From assembly GCA_020631315.1 (NCBI GenBank), contig JAHDHM010000141.1, positions 1 to 8,376 on the forward strand: DNA of 8,376 bases, written 5' to 3'. Below the pieces are notes generated by a model. The model saw only the letters and a list, made by a program, of their open reading frames with translations, did not search any database and had not been told where the DNA came from. This document shows positions 1-6,780 of the stretch, one piece after another (within the stretch, counting starts at the first letter, position 1; each line of letters opens with the position of its first letter). A program made the position numbers and the translations under genes. Source of the stretch: Acidimicrobiales bacterium (GTDB lineage Bacteria; Actinomycetota; Acidimicrobiia; Acidimicrobiales; Poriferisodaliceae).

Positions 1-1
1 G

Positions 2-82
2 GTCGCGATGACCATCAGCGGCGAGTTCACCGATGGCACGAGCTTCAGCATCGACGTGTTGGTGCCGCCACCCATCATCTGA
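2..82 (+). CDS. C-terminal end of an unidentified upstream protein (partial)
   Basis: An open frame enters from the left edge and ends at TGA 80-82, giving 26 residues that finish in VLVPPPII. The piece alternates small polar and beta-prone residues and has no recognisable motif. In many actinobacteria smc lies near ftsY, but this tail does not resemble the end of an SMC protein, so I do not name it. The reading is supported mainly by the frame being open up to the gap before ftsY and by matching codon use (G or C at most third positions). The rest of the gene lies outside the window. It could be a secreted or beta-rich domain, but that is a guess. Confidence 0.5.
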   Translation, partial: VAMTISGEFTDGTSFSIDVLVPPPII

Positions 83-108
83 GCGGACGCCCCGGCCTGG
101 GGTGCCGG

Positions 109-114
109 TACATT
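109..114 (+). promoter_or_regulatory. Possible -10 element upstream of ftsY
   Basis: TACATT fits the actinobacterial TAnnnT -10 pattern and ends 10 bases before the ftsY ATG at 125. No convincing -35 hexamer is seen upstream, and no Shine-Dalgarno sequence precedes the ATG. A transcript starting around 121 would have almost no leader, and leaderless or near-leaderless mRNAs are common in actinobacteria. The call is weak because a single hexamer arises easily by chance. Confidence 0.25.
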
Positions 115-124
115 GGTCGGTCGC

Positions 125-1239
125 ATGACCACCACGCTCATCATCGTCGTCGCCGTGATCCTGGTGATCCTGGCGCTGCTGCCGTTCCTGTACCGGACGT
201 TCAACCGCAGCGGCCAGGTGCCCGGAGAGGTCGAGGCCAAGCCGCGTCCGACCCTGGTCGACACCCGCCCTGCCGATCTCATCCCCGACGACGAGCCCGC
301 CCCGGACGAGCCCGAGGTCGTCCCCGAAGCGCCCCCGGAACCGCCGTCGTTCTTCGGGCGTCTCGGCAAGGCTCGCTCTGTCGTCGCCGGCTACCTGGGT
401 TCGGTGCTCTCTCGCGGTGTCGATGACGACACCTACGACGAGCTCGAAGAGGCCCTGATTCGTGCCGATGTCGGCGTCGCCGCCACGACCGAACTGCTCG
501 ACGCCCTGCGTGCCAACGCCAAGGCCAACGGCATCAAGGAGTCCCGCGACCTGGTGGACGCGCTGAAGGCCGACATGGTCGAACGTCTCCAGGCCGACCG
601 CAGCCTCCAGCAGTCCGACGAGGGCCAGACGGTGTGGCTGTTCGTCGGCGTCAACGGTGTCGGAAAGACCACCACCATCGGCAAGGTCGGTCAGCAGCTG
701 ACCGCCGAGGGCACCTCCGTCATGATGGCCGCCGGTGACACCTTCCGGGCGGCCGCAGCCGAACAGCTCGGCACCTGGGCCGAGCGCTGCGACGCCCAGC
801 TGGTGCGCGGTGCCGAAGGTGCCGACCCGAGCTCAGTGGTCTTCGATGCGGTGCAGGCGGCGTTCGCCCGCGACGTCGACGTGGTGCTGGCCGACACCGC
901 CGGTCGGTTGCACACCAAGGTCAACCTGATGGACGAGCTGCGCAAGGTGCGCCGCGTCGCCGAGCGTGAGCCGGGCGTCGTCACCGAGACGTTGCTCGTC
1001 ATCGACGCGACGACCGGCCAGAACGGCCTCACTCAGGCGCGTGAGTTCACCGAGGCCGTCGACGTCACCGGCGTCGTCCTGACCAAACTCGACGGCTCGG
1101 CCAAGGGCGGCATCGTGTTCGCCATCCAGAACGATCTCGGCATCCCGGTGAAGCTCGTGGGTCTGGGCGAGGGCGCCCATGACCTCGTCGAGTTCGACGC
1201 CGCCGAGTTCGTCGACGCACTCGTGAGCGAGGAGTCCTG

Positions 1240-1240
<1 letters not shown>
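125..1240 (+). CDS. ftsY: Signal recognition particle receptor FtsY
   Basis: FtsY is the membrane-bound GTPase that receives ribosome-nascent-chain complexes from Ffh and passes them to the Sec translocon or YidC. The protein has 371 residues. Residues 5-23 form one hydrophobic helix that would anchor it in the membrane. Residues 31-75 are a Pro- and acid-rich linker. From about 76 onward it is the SRP-type NG domain, with P-loop GVNGVGKTT at 175-183, the DTFRAAAAEQL motif, DTAGR from 257 and the guanine-binding TKLDG at 320-324. I chose ATG 125 because the anchor starts right after it. An in-frame TTG at 113 would add only four residues, and neither start has a clear ribosome-binding site. 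The stop overlaps the ffh start by one base, so the two SRP GTPases are probably co-transcribed and coupled. Identity is secure; the exact start is less so. Confidence 0.97.
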
Positions 1241-2721
<1,481 letters not shown>

Positions 2722-2855
2722 GATCGTCAGTCGGTTCTGACGGCGGTTTCCCCGCGTCCGAGCGCGGACACCGTCCCCATCCGGGCAACGCCCCTCCTGG
2801 GCACGCCCACTCTCTACCTCGGCACCCGACGTGTGCCGTCCCCACAAGGAGCAAC
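2722..2855 (+). promoter_or_regulatory. Hairpin-rich leader before rpsP
   Basis: This 134-base gap holds no gene but has several inverted repeats. CGTCAG 2725-2730 pairs with CTGACG 2737-2742, and GTCCG 2756-2760 pairs with CGGAC 2765-2769. GGGC 2783-2786 pairs with GCCC 2790-2793, and TGGG 2798-2801 pairs with CCCA 2806-2809. The last two can exchange partners, which would allow alternative folds. No run of T follows any stem, so a classical terminator is not indicated. Leaders of ribosomal protein genes are often autoregulatory targets, but I know of no described S16 leader that this matches. The stems are short and the region is GC-rich, so chance pairing is possible. Confidence 0.35.
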
Positions 2856-3182
2856 ATGGCCGTTCGACTTCGCCTGATGCGAATGGGCAAGAAAAAGCAG
2901 CCGACCTACCGCATCGTCGCGGCGGACAGCCGTTCGCCGCGTGACGGCCGGTTCCTCGAGATCGTCGGCACGTACCAGCCGCGCCTCGAGCCGTCCGGCG
3001 TCAAGGTCGACGACGAGAAGGCCCTCAAGTGGCTGCGCAACGGCGCCAAGCCGTCCGAGACCGTCGAGAAGCTGCTGAAGGTCACCGGGACCTGGGAGCA
3101 CTTCGAGAAGGGCACCGATCCCGAGCCCGCCGCCGAGGCTCCGGCCGAAGAGGCTGCTGAGGCCGCGGAGGCGTCGGCATGA
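2856..3182 (+). CDS. rpsP: Small ribosomal subunit protein S16
   Basis: S16 is an early-assembling 30S protein that binds 16S rRNA. The 108-residue product begins [20 protein letters not shown], followed by [19 protein letters not shown] and [15 protein letters not shown], all typical of the family. The conserved core occupies about the first 85 residues. The rest (about 87-108) is an Ala/Glu-rich tail, as seen in many actinobacterial S16 proteins. AAGGAG at 2846-2851 sits four bases before the ATG and is the clearest ribosome-binding site in the window, as expected for a highly expressed gene. The stop overlaps the start of the KH-domain gene by four bases (ATGA), so the two are probably translated together. 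Confidence 0.98.
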   Translation: MAVRLRLMRMGKKKQPTYRIVAADSRSPRDGRFLEIVGTYQPRLEPSGVKVDDEKALKWLRNGAKPSETVEKLLKVTGTWEHFEKGTDPEPAAEAPAEEAAEAAEASA

Positions 3183-3448
3183 GCGACGCCACCGTCGAAG
3201 AAGAGCGCATCACGCGTGCCGAAGAGGTCCTCGTCTACCTGATCACCCAGATCGTCGACGACAAGGACGCCGTCGAGCTCGAGATCGAGGGGAGCGACAC
3301 CAAGCTCTCCATGGTCGCTCGCGTCGCCCAGGACGACATGGGTCGTGTCATCGGCAAGCGTGGCCGTGTCGCCCACGGCATCCGCGCCCTCGTTCGTGCC
3401 GCCGCCGTGCAGGACGAGCTCGAGGTCGAGGTCGACTTCGAGAACTGA
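3179..3448 (+). CDS. khpA: KH-domain RNA-binding protein, KhpA (YlqC) family
   Basis: KhpA proteins are small single-KH RNA-binding proteins, which in Firmicutes act with KhpB in RNA control and cell-shape regulation. The role in actinobacteria is little known. The 89-residue product has helix/strand segments ending in [22 protein letters not shown], whose GKRG (residues 59-62) is the GxxG loop that contacts RNA. It is somewhat longer than the roughly 75-80 residues usual for the family, because of an acidic N-terminus. GGAG at 3167-3170, eight bases upstream, can serve the ATG, which overlaps the rpsP stop. The position between rpsP and rimM is conserved across many Gram-positive bacteria. 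The TGA stop lies in the 5' arm of a perfect 7-bp hairpin. Confidence 0.93.
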   Translation: MSDATVEEERITRAEEVLVYLITQIVDDKDAVELEIEGSDTKLSMVARVAQDDMGRVIGKRGRVAHGIRALVRAAAVQDELEVEVDFEN

Positions 3449-3463
3449 TCGGTCCTCCGATCA
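3446..3463 (+). other. Perfect 7-bp stem-loop over the khpA stop codon
   Basis: TGATCGG (3446-3452) and CCGATCA (3457-3463) are exact reverse complements around a TCCT loop, and the 5' arm starts with the TGA stop. No T-run follows, so an ordinary intrinsic terminator is unlikely. It could act as an mRNA stability or processing element, an attenuator, or a brake on read-through to rimM. The part TCCTCC (3453-3458) resembles the 3' end of 16S rRNA, and its significance is unknown. Confidence 0.5.
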
Positions 3464-3485
3464 CCGGCACATCTCACACGCACAC

Positions 3486-3974
3486 ATGACGTCGAACGAT
3501 CCGCCCGCACTCCTCGAAGTCGGGCGGATCGTCCGCGTTCACGGCCTTCGAGGTGAGGTCGTGGTCGATCTGACCTCCAACGTCGAGGAGCGTCTCGCCA
3601 AGGGCGCGACCCTCTTCACCGACCCCGAGGGCGCGTCGTCGATCACGATCCTCGGTGCCAAACCGCACCAAGGCCGATGGCTCGTTCGCCTCGACGGCGT
3701 CGGGGACCGCAACGCAGCCGAGGCGGTCGGCCGACCGAGGCTCTACGGCGAACCGATCGACGACCCGGATGCGCTGTGGCTCCACGAGCTGTTCGGCGCT
3801 GTTGTCGTCGACGCCGACGGTGTGCTGCGGGGCACCGTCGCCGAGGTCGTCGACAATCCGGCGTCGGAGCTGATGGTGCTCGACACCGGCCATCTCGTGC
3901 CGATCGACTTCGTCACCGAGGTGGTCGACGGCCAGGTCGTGGTCGAGGTGCCCGAAGGTCTCTGGGACCTGTGA
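3486..3974 (+). CDS. rimM: Ribosome maturation factor RimM
   Basis: RimM assists late maturation of the 30S head region and in E. coli binds S19. The 162-residue protein has an N-terminal RimM domain beginning LLEVGRIVRVHGLRGEV (about residues 9-25). A PRC-barrel domain follows from LWLHELFG (97), with the typical GxVAEVVDNPASELMV and a terminal [11 protein letters not shown] 3486 was chosen because it places VGRI at residue 12, as in the family. The frame is open further upstream but runs through khpA. No Shine-Dalgarno sequence precedes this ATG: the 22 bases before it are rich in C and A and follow a stem-loop. Initiation may depend on an unstructured leader or on S1-like binding. The stop overlaps the trmD GTG start. 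Confidence 0.95.
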   Translation: MTSNDPPALLEVGRIVRVHGLRGEVVVDLTSNVEERLAKGATLFTDPEGASSITILGAKPHQGRWLVRLDGVGDRNAAEAVGRPRLYGEPIDDPDALWLHELFGAVVVDADGVLRGTVAEVVDNPASELMVLDTGHLVPIDFVTEVVDGQVVVEVPEGLWDL

Positions 3975-4690
3975 GTGAGCCGAGCGACGAAGCTGAGGGG
4001 CCTCGACTTCGGGTCGACGTCTTCTCGATCTTCCCCGACATGTTGCGCGCCGTGTTCGGTGAGTCCGTGCTGGGTCGAGGGCAGGCCAACGGCACGCTCG
4101 ACCTGAGAGCCCACGATCTGCGGATGGCGACCACCGATCGCCATCGCAGCGTCGACGACACCCCGTTCGGCGGGGGAGCGGGCATGGTCATGATGCCCGA
4201 GCCGCTGTTCGCCGCCGTCGAAGCGGGTGGCCGACGTTTCGACCAGTCCATGGCCGCCGAGCTGGCCTCGTCCGGTGGCTTCTCGCTGCTGTGCGGCCGG
4301 TACGAAGGTGTCGACCAGCGGGTGATCGACCATCTGGCTGACGGCGAGGTGTCGATCGGCGACATGGTCCTGGCCGGCGGCGAGACGGCGGCGATGGTCA
4401 TCGTCGAAGCGGCGGCCCGACTGGTGCCGGGGGTGTTGGGCAACGTCGCCTCGCCCGAGGACGAGAGCTTCGCCGACGGGCTGCTCGAGTACCCCCAGTT
4501 CACCCGGCCGGCCGAGTTCCGTGGCTGGGCGGTGCCCGACGTGTTGCGCAGCGGCGACCACGCACGCGTCGACCGCTGGCGTCGGGCCGCAGCACTGGAT
4601 CGCACCCGTCGGCACCGCCCGGATCTGCTGGAACGTCGCGGTGGGTTGACCCCCGAGGAGCGTTCGCTGCTCGACGAGTTCGGCTTCTGA
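3971..4690 (+). CDS. trmD: tRNA (guanine-N1-)-methyltransferase TrmD
   Basis: TrmD methylates G37 of tRNAs using S-adenosylmethionine and prevents +1 frameshifting. The start is taken as GTG 3971, overlapping the rimM stop (GTGA), which gives 239 residues, near the usual length. The sequence shows [34 protein letters not shown] (108-117), [11 protein letters not shown] (128-138), [10 protein letters not shown] and [13 protein letters not shown]. These are the hallmarks of the trefoil-knot SPOUT fold and tRNA-binding region. Two positions are uncommon: GDMVL replaces the usual GDYVL, and Glu165 occupies the place of the catalytic Asp169 of E. coli (Arg154 is kept as Arg150), with Asp164 directly before it. 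Upstream residues in the same frame overlap rimM and do not match TrmD, so the longer frame is not used. Confidence 0.97.
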   Translation: MSEPSDEAEGPRLRVDVFSIFPDMLRAVFGESVLGRGQANGTLDLRAHDLRMATTDRHRSVDDTPFGGGAGMVMMPEPLFAAVEAGGRRFDQSMAAELASSGGFSLLCGRYEGVDQRVIDHLADGEVSIGDMVLAGGETAAMVIVEAAARLVPGVLGNVASPEDESFADGLLEYPQFTRPAEFRGWAVPDVLRSGDHARVDRWRRAAALDRTRRHRPDLLERRGGLTPEERSLLDEFGF

Positions 4691-4711
4691 GCGATCGAGT
4701 CCGACGGACCG

Positions 4712-4740
4712 TTGGACAGCTCGCCGTGGACAGCTACACT
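4712..4740 (+). promoter_or_regulatory. Likely promoter for rplS
   Basis: TGGACA (4713-4718) matches the -35 consensus at five of six positions and is followed 16 bases later by TACACT (4735-4740), a TAnnnT -10. This is the best promoter-like pair in the plus-strand gaps. A start near 4747 would give an rplS leader of about 100 bases. The 9-base word TGGACAGCT occurs twice, at 4713-4721 and 4727-4735, 14 bases apart. One copy overlaps the -35 and the other runs into the -10, so a regulator could use the repeat. Confidence 0.45.
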
Positions 4741-4746
4741 CGTGCG

Positions 4747-4848
4747 TCGGCCTGGAAGGGCTGGACGGCGAGCGCGTCGGAGCCAACCCCTTCCCAGTTG
4801 CCACCCACCACGACGGGCCGTGACCGGCCCCGCCCCGAGGAACGCGCC
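4747..4848 (+). promoter_or_regulatory. Structured leader of rplS (candidate autoregulatory RNA)
   Basis: The leader holds a long bulged stem, CTGGAAGGG (4752-4760) with CCCTTCC-C-AG (4788-4797), enclosing a small GACG/CGTC stem (4764-4767 with 4775-4778). A perfect 6-bp hairpin, GGGCCG (4815-4820) with CGGCCC (4825-4830), follows with a TGAC loop. The second hairpin ends seven bases before the GAGGA ribosome-binding site (4837-4841). L19 leaders that regulate their own gene are known in other phyla. I cannot match this one to them by eye, so autoregulation is inference. Confidence 0.4.
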
Positions 4849-5196
4849 ATGCACAACACCGATCTCATCGACGCAGCGTCCGTCCGAGACGACATCCCCC
4901 AGTTCGCGGCCGGTGACACCGTCCGTGTCCACGTGAAGGTCATCGAGGGCAACCGTCAGCGTGTCCAGGTCTTCGAGGGTGTGTGCATCGCCCGTCGTGG
5001 CAACGGCGTCCGTTCCTCGTTCACCGTGCGCAAGGTGTCGTTCGGCGTCGGTGTCGAGCGGACCTTCCCGGTCAACTCGCCGAACATCGACAAGATCGAG
5101 GTCGCCACCCGTGGCGACGTGCGTCGGGCGAAGCTGTACTACCTGCGCGATCGCGTCGGCAAGCGTGCCCGCGTGAAGGAGAAGCGGGACTTCTGA
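4849..5196 (+). CDS. rplS: Large ribosomal subunit protein L19
   Basis: L19 sits at the 30S-50S interface. The 115-residue protein shows the family signature in order: [20 protein letters not shown] (about 18-37), [38 protein letters not shown] and [21 protein letters not shown]. Length and content are normal. ATG 4849 is chosen because GAGGA at 4837-4841 lies seven bases upstream and the protein then begins MHNTDLIDA. The frame is open to 4726, but that part crosses the leader hairpins and promoter. It probably has its own promoter and may also be read through from trmD. The stop codon lies in the loop of a 7-bp hairpin. In many actinobacteria lepB and rnhB follow, and here they do not. Confidence 0.98.
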   Translation: MHNTDLIDAASVRDDIPQFAAGDTVRVHVKVIEGNRQRVQVFEGVCIARRGNGVRSSFTVRKVSFGVGVERTFPVNSPNIDKIEVATRGDVRRAKLYYLRDRVGKRARVKEKRDF

Positions 5197-5251
5197 TCCC
5201 GTTCGCTGCGGGTGCCATCCGCAGGGTGATCGACACCGCATGGTCGGTGTC
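5183..5251 (+). repeat. Three consecutive stem-loops between rplS and the DUF2469 gene
   Basis: Stem 1 pairs AGCGGGA (5183-5189) with TCCCGTT (5197-5203), including one G-U pair, around the rplS stop. Stem 2 pairs CTGCGG (5206-5211) with CCGCAG (5219-5224). Stem 3 pairs GACACCG (5232-5238) with CGGTGTC (5245-5251). Stems 2 and 3 are exact. No T-run follows, so these are not textbook intrinsic terminators. They may form an attenuator, a U-less terminator or a barrier to exonucleases that protects the rplS message. Confidence 0.5.
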
Positions 5252-5277
5252 CGCGAGTCGACCGGCGAGGAGCTGCC

Positions 5278-5580
5278 GTGTCATCGGATGACCTCGAGGA
5301 CTACGAGTCCGATCTCGAGATGTCGCTGTTGCGGGAGTACCGCGACGCGTGCCGGGTGTTCTCGTACGTCGTCGAGTCCGAGCGGCGCTTCTACCTGGCC
5401 AATGCCGTCGAACGGCGGACGATCGACCTGGGCGGTCACCCCGCACTCGAGGTCGAACTGACCGATGCATGGGTCTGGGACATGTACCGACCCAACCGGT
5501 TCGTCCCCTCGGTCACCATCGTGACCTTCCGCGACGTCAACATCGAGCGCCTGCCGGAGACCGAACTCGACGCTCCGTGA
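5278..5580 (+). CDS. DUF2469 family protein of unknown function
   Basis: This 100-residue acidic protein matches what I know of the actinobacterial DUF2469 family (Mycobacterium tuberculosis Rv2901c is a member). Matching features are the N-terminal DDLEDYES, LLREYRD (17-23), the block ERRFYLAN (35-42), and DAWVWDMYRP.RFV (63-76) with TFRDVNIE near the end. It has no signal peptide or membrane segment and is presumably cytosolic. No biochemical role is established to my knowledge. GTG 5278 is chosen because GAGGAG at 5267-5272 lies five bases upstream and the protein then starts like its relatives. Its stop overlaps the yraN GTG. In other actinobacteria it usually lies between rnhB and yraN, whereas here rplS is the direct upstream neighbour. 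Confidence 0.92.
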   Translation: MSSDDLEDYESDLEMSLLREYRDACRVFSYVVESERRFYLANAVERRTIDLGGHPALEVELTDAWVWDMYRPNRFVPSVTIVTFRDVNIERLPETELDAP

Positions 5581-5921
5581 CCGCGGCGCGTCAGCGCCTC
5601 GGCCGCCAGGGCGAGGACCGTGCGCTCGCTCGCTACGAGGCGCACGGCTGGACGCTGGTCGACCGCAACGTCCGAACACGGCGCGGTGAGCTCGATCTGC
5701 TCGTGGAGCGTGGCGGTGTACTCGCCGTGGTCGAGGTCAAGGCGCGGTCGTCGGCACGACACGGGACCGGGTTCGACGCCGTCGGTCACCGCAAGCAACG
5801 CACGATCCGACAGCTCACGGCCGCCTACCTCACCGCCGGCGAACGTCACTGGCACACGGTGCGTTTCGACGTGGCCTGGGTCTCACCGACCGGCGTTCGG
5901 GTCCTCGAAGGCGCGTTCTGA
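5577..5921 (+). CDS. yraN: YraN family (UPF0102) putative endonuclease-fold protein
   Basis: The family has a Holliday-junction-resolvase-like, restriction-endonuclease type fold, but its biochemical function is not settled. The 114-residue product carries the conserved RLGRQGEDRA start (7-16), GELDLLVERGG (37-47) and AVVEVKARS (50-58). Glu38, Asp40, Glu53 and Lys55 correspond to the PD-(D/E)xK-like catalytic pattern. Start GTG 5577 overlaps the DUF2469 stop (GTGA). The only Shine-Dalgarno-like sequence, GGAGA at 5556-5560, is 16 bases away, so translation probably depends on coupling. The frame is open much further upstream but does not encode YraN-like sequence there. In many actinobacteria comM follows directly. 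Here two minus-strand genes intervene. Confidence 0.94.
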   Translation: MTAARQRLGRQGEDRALARYEAHGWTLVDRNVRTRRGELDLLVERGGVLAVVEVKARSSARHGTGFDAVGHRKQRTIRQLTAAYLTAGERHWHTVRFDVAWVSPTGVRVLEGAF

Positions 5922-5942
5922 GCTCGTCGCGGGCACCGTTGC

Positions 5943-6053
5943 TCAGCCGAGGAACGCCCAGATGACCAGAGCGATCGACACGACGACGGCGAGGGCCATC
6001 ACCACGTAATCGACGGGTCGGGCCTTGAACGGCCGGTCGGGGTTGTAGCCCAT
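5943..6053 (-). CDS. Small single-helix membrane protein, 36 residues
   Basis: ATG (complement of 6051-6053) opens a frame encoding MGYNPDRPFKARPVDYV, then a hydrophobic stretch of about 20 residues (16-35), VVMALAVVVSIALVIWAFLG, and TGA at 5945-5943. The layout, a basic and Pro-containing N-terminus followed by one membrane helix, is what a genuine small membrane protein looks like. The start lies 25 bases after the HAD gene stop on the same strand, so the two may share a transcript. No strong ribosome-binding site is visible. The same frame stays open upstream within the HAD gene, but that part looks like a shadow. I do not recognise a named family, and the function is unknown. Confidence 0.6.
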   Translation of the reverse strand: MGYNPDRPFKARPVDYVVMALAVVVSIALVIWAFLG

Positions 6054-6078
6054 CTGCCGAGTCTGCCGTGTGTCGAGG

Positions 6079-6780
6079 TCAGCGCCAACCGTCGATGACG
6101 GCGGGCAGCTCGGTGAGCAACTCGACGGTCGCATCTGGACTGCAGTCGGGTGGCGTCGCTTGGGCATCTCGGCGGTTCCAGACCCCTCGCCAGCCGAAGC
6201 GCTGGGGCGCGCACACGTCCTTGTCCACATCGTCACCGACGCAGACGAGCTCGGCCGCGTCGACACCGAGTCCACGCTCGACCAGCCGGTAGATCTCCTC
6301 GTACGGCTTGGCGGTCCCGACCCGAGGTCCGAGGACGACCTCGTCGAAGAAGTGGGCGATGCCCATCGCCTGCAGATCGGTGTTGCCGTTGCTGACGATG
6401 GCGAGGCGCAGCCCCGAGTCACGCAGCTCGGTCAGTGCCGGGATCGTGTCGGGGTACGGCGATCGTGGCGCGTGTCGGTGTCGGAAGTAGAGCTCGGTCG
6501 CGTCGGCCGGCAGGCGCTCGTCGCCGGGTGCGATCTCGGCGGCGGCTTCTGCGAGGGCGAGTCCGCGGATCGCGGCGAGTTGTCGAGCGGGGCGCTGGAG
6601 TTCGAGTCGGTCGTAGCGAGCCTGGAGCGAGTCCGTCTCGAGCAGCGGTACGAGCTGGTCGCGCGGGATGGTCGCACGTTCTGCGAACAGCGAGGCGACG
6701 GCACGCAACGCCTCGATGCGAACGGCGTGGAAGTCCCACAGCGTCTGGTCGATGTCGAAGGCGACGGCGGTGACGCTCAA
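6079..6780 (-). CDS. HAD-superfamily hydrolase (subfamily IA-like)
   Basis: This is a 233-residue haloacid dehalogenase-type hydrolase, most likely a phosphatase acting on a small phosphorylated metabolite. Motif I is DIDQT (Asp9 nucleophile, Asp11 acid/base), motif II is SNGN (Ser130), motif III is AKPYEEIY (Lys158), and motif IV is GDDVDKD (Asp183/Asp184, Asp188). The stretch between motifs I and II is a helical cap, as in subfamily IA. Motif I has Gln in place of the common Gly in DxDGT, within DxDxTLW as in some YjjG-like nucleotidases. The substrate cannot be assigned. The start is TTG (complement of 6778-6780), supported by GGAGG on the minus strand (complement of 6789-6793) eight bases upstream. 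It is divergent from comM and convergent with yraN, which breaks the usual yraN-comM adjacency. Confidence 0.9.
   Translation of the reverse strand: MSVTAVAFDIDQTLWDFHAVRIEALRAVASLFAERATIPRDQLVPLLETDSLQARYDRLELQRPARQLAAIRGLALAEAAAEIAPGDERLPADATELYFRHRHAPRSPYPDTIPALTELRDSGLRLAIVSNGNTDLQAMGIAHFFDEVVLGPRVGTAKPYEEIYRLVERGLGVDAAELVCVGDDVDKDVCAPQRFGWRGVWNRRDAQATPPDCSPDATVELLTELPAVIDGWR

Noticed and set aside
89..103. GC-rich inverted repeat (CCCC/GGGG) as terminator of the upstream gene
   Set aside because: The stem is only four or five pairs and no T-run follows, so it is not distinguishable from chance in GC-rich DNA.
113..124. TTG start four codons upstream of the ftsY ATG
   Set aside because: It adds only MVGR, has no better ribosome-binding site and overlaps the -10 candidate. 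ATG 125 is simpler, though the TTG cannot be excluded.
3677..3970. N-terminal extension of trmD
   Set aside because: The extra residues are Arg/Gly-rich, overlap rimM in another frame and do not match TrmD, while GTG 3971 gives the normal length.
3913..5241. 442-codon minus-strand frame across trmD and rplS
   Set aside because: It crosses two clearly conserved plus-strand genes and a promoter region, and the product is Ser/Arg/Pro-rich with no domain.
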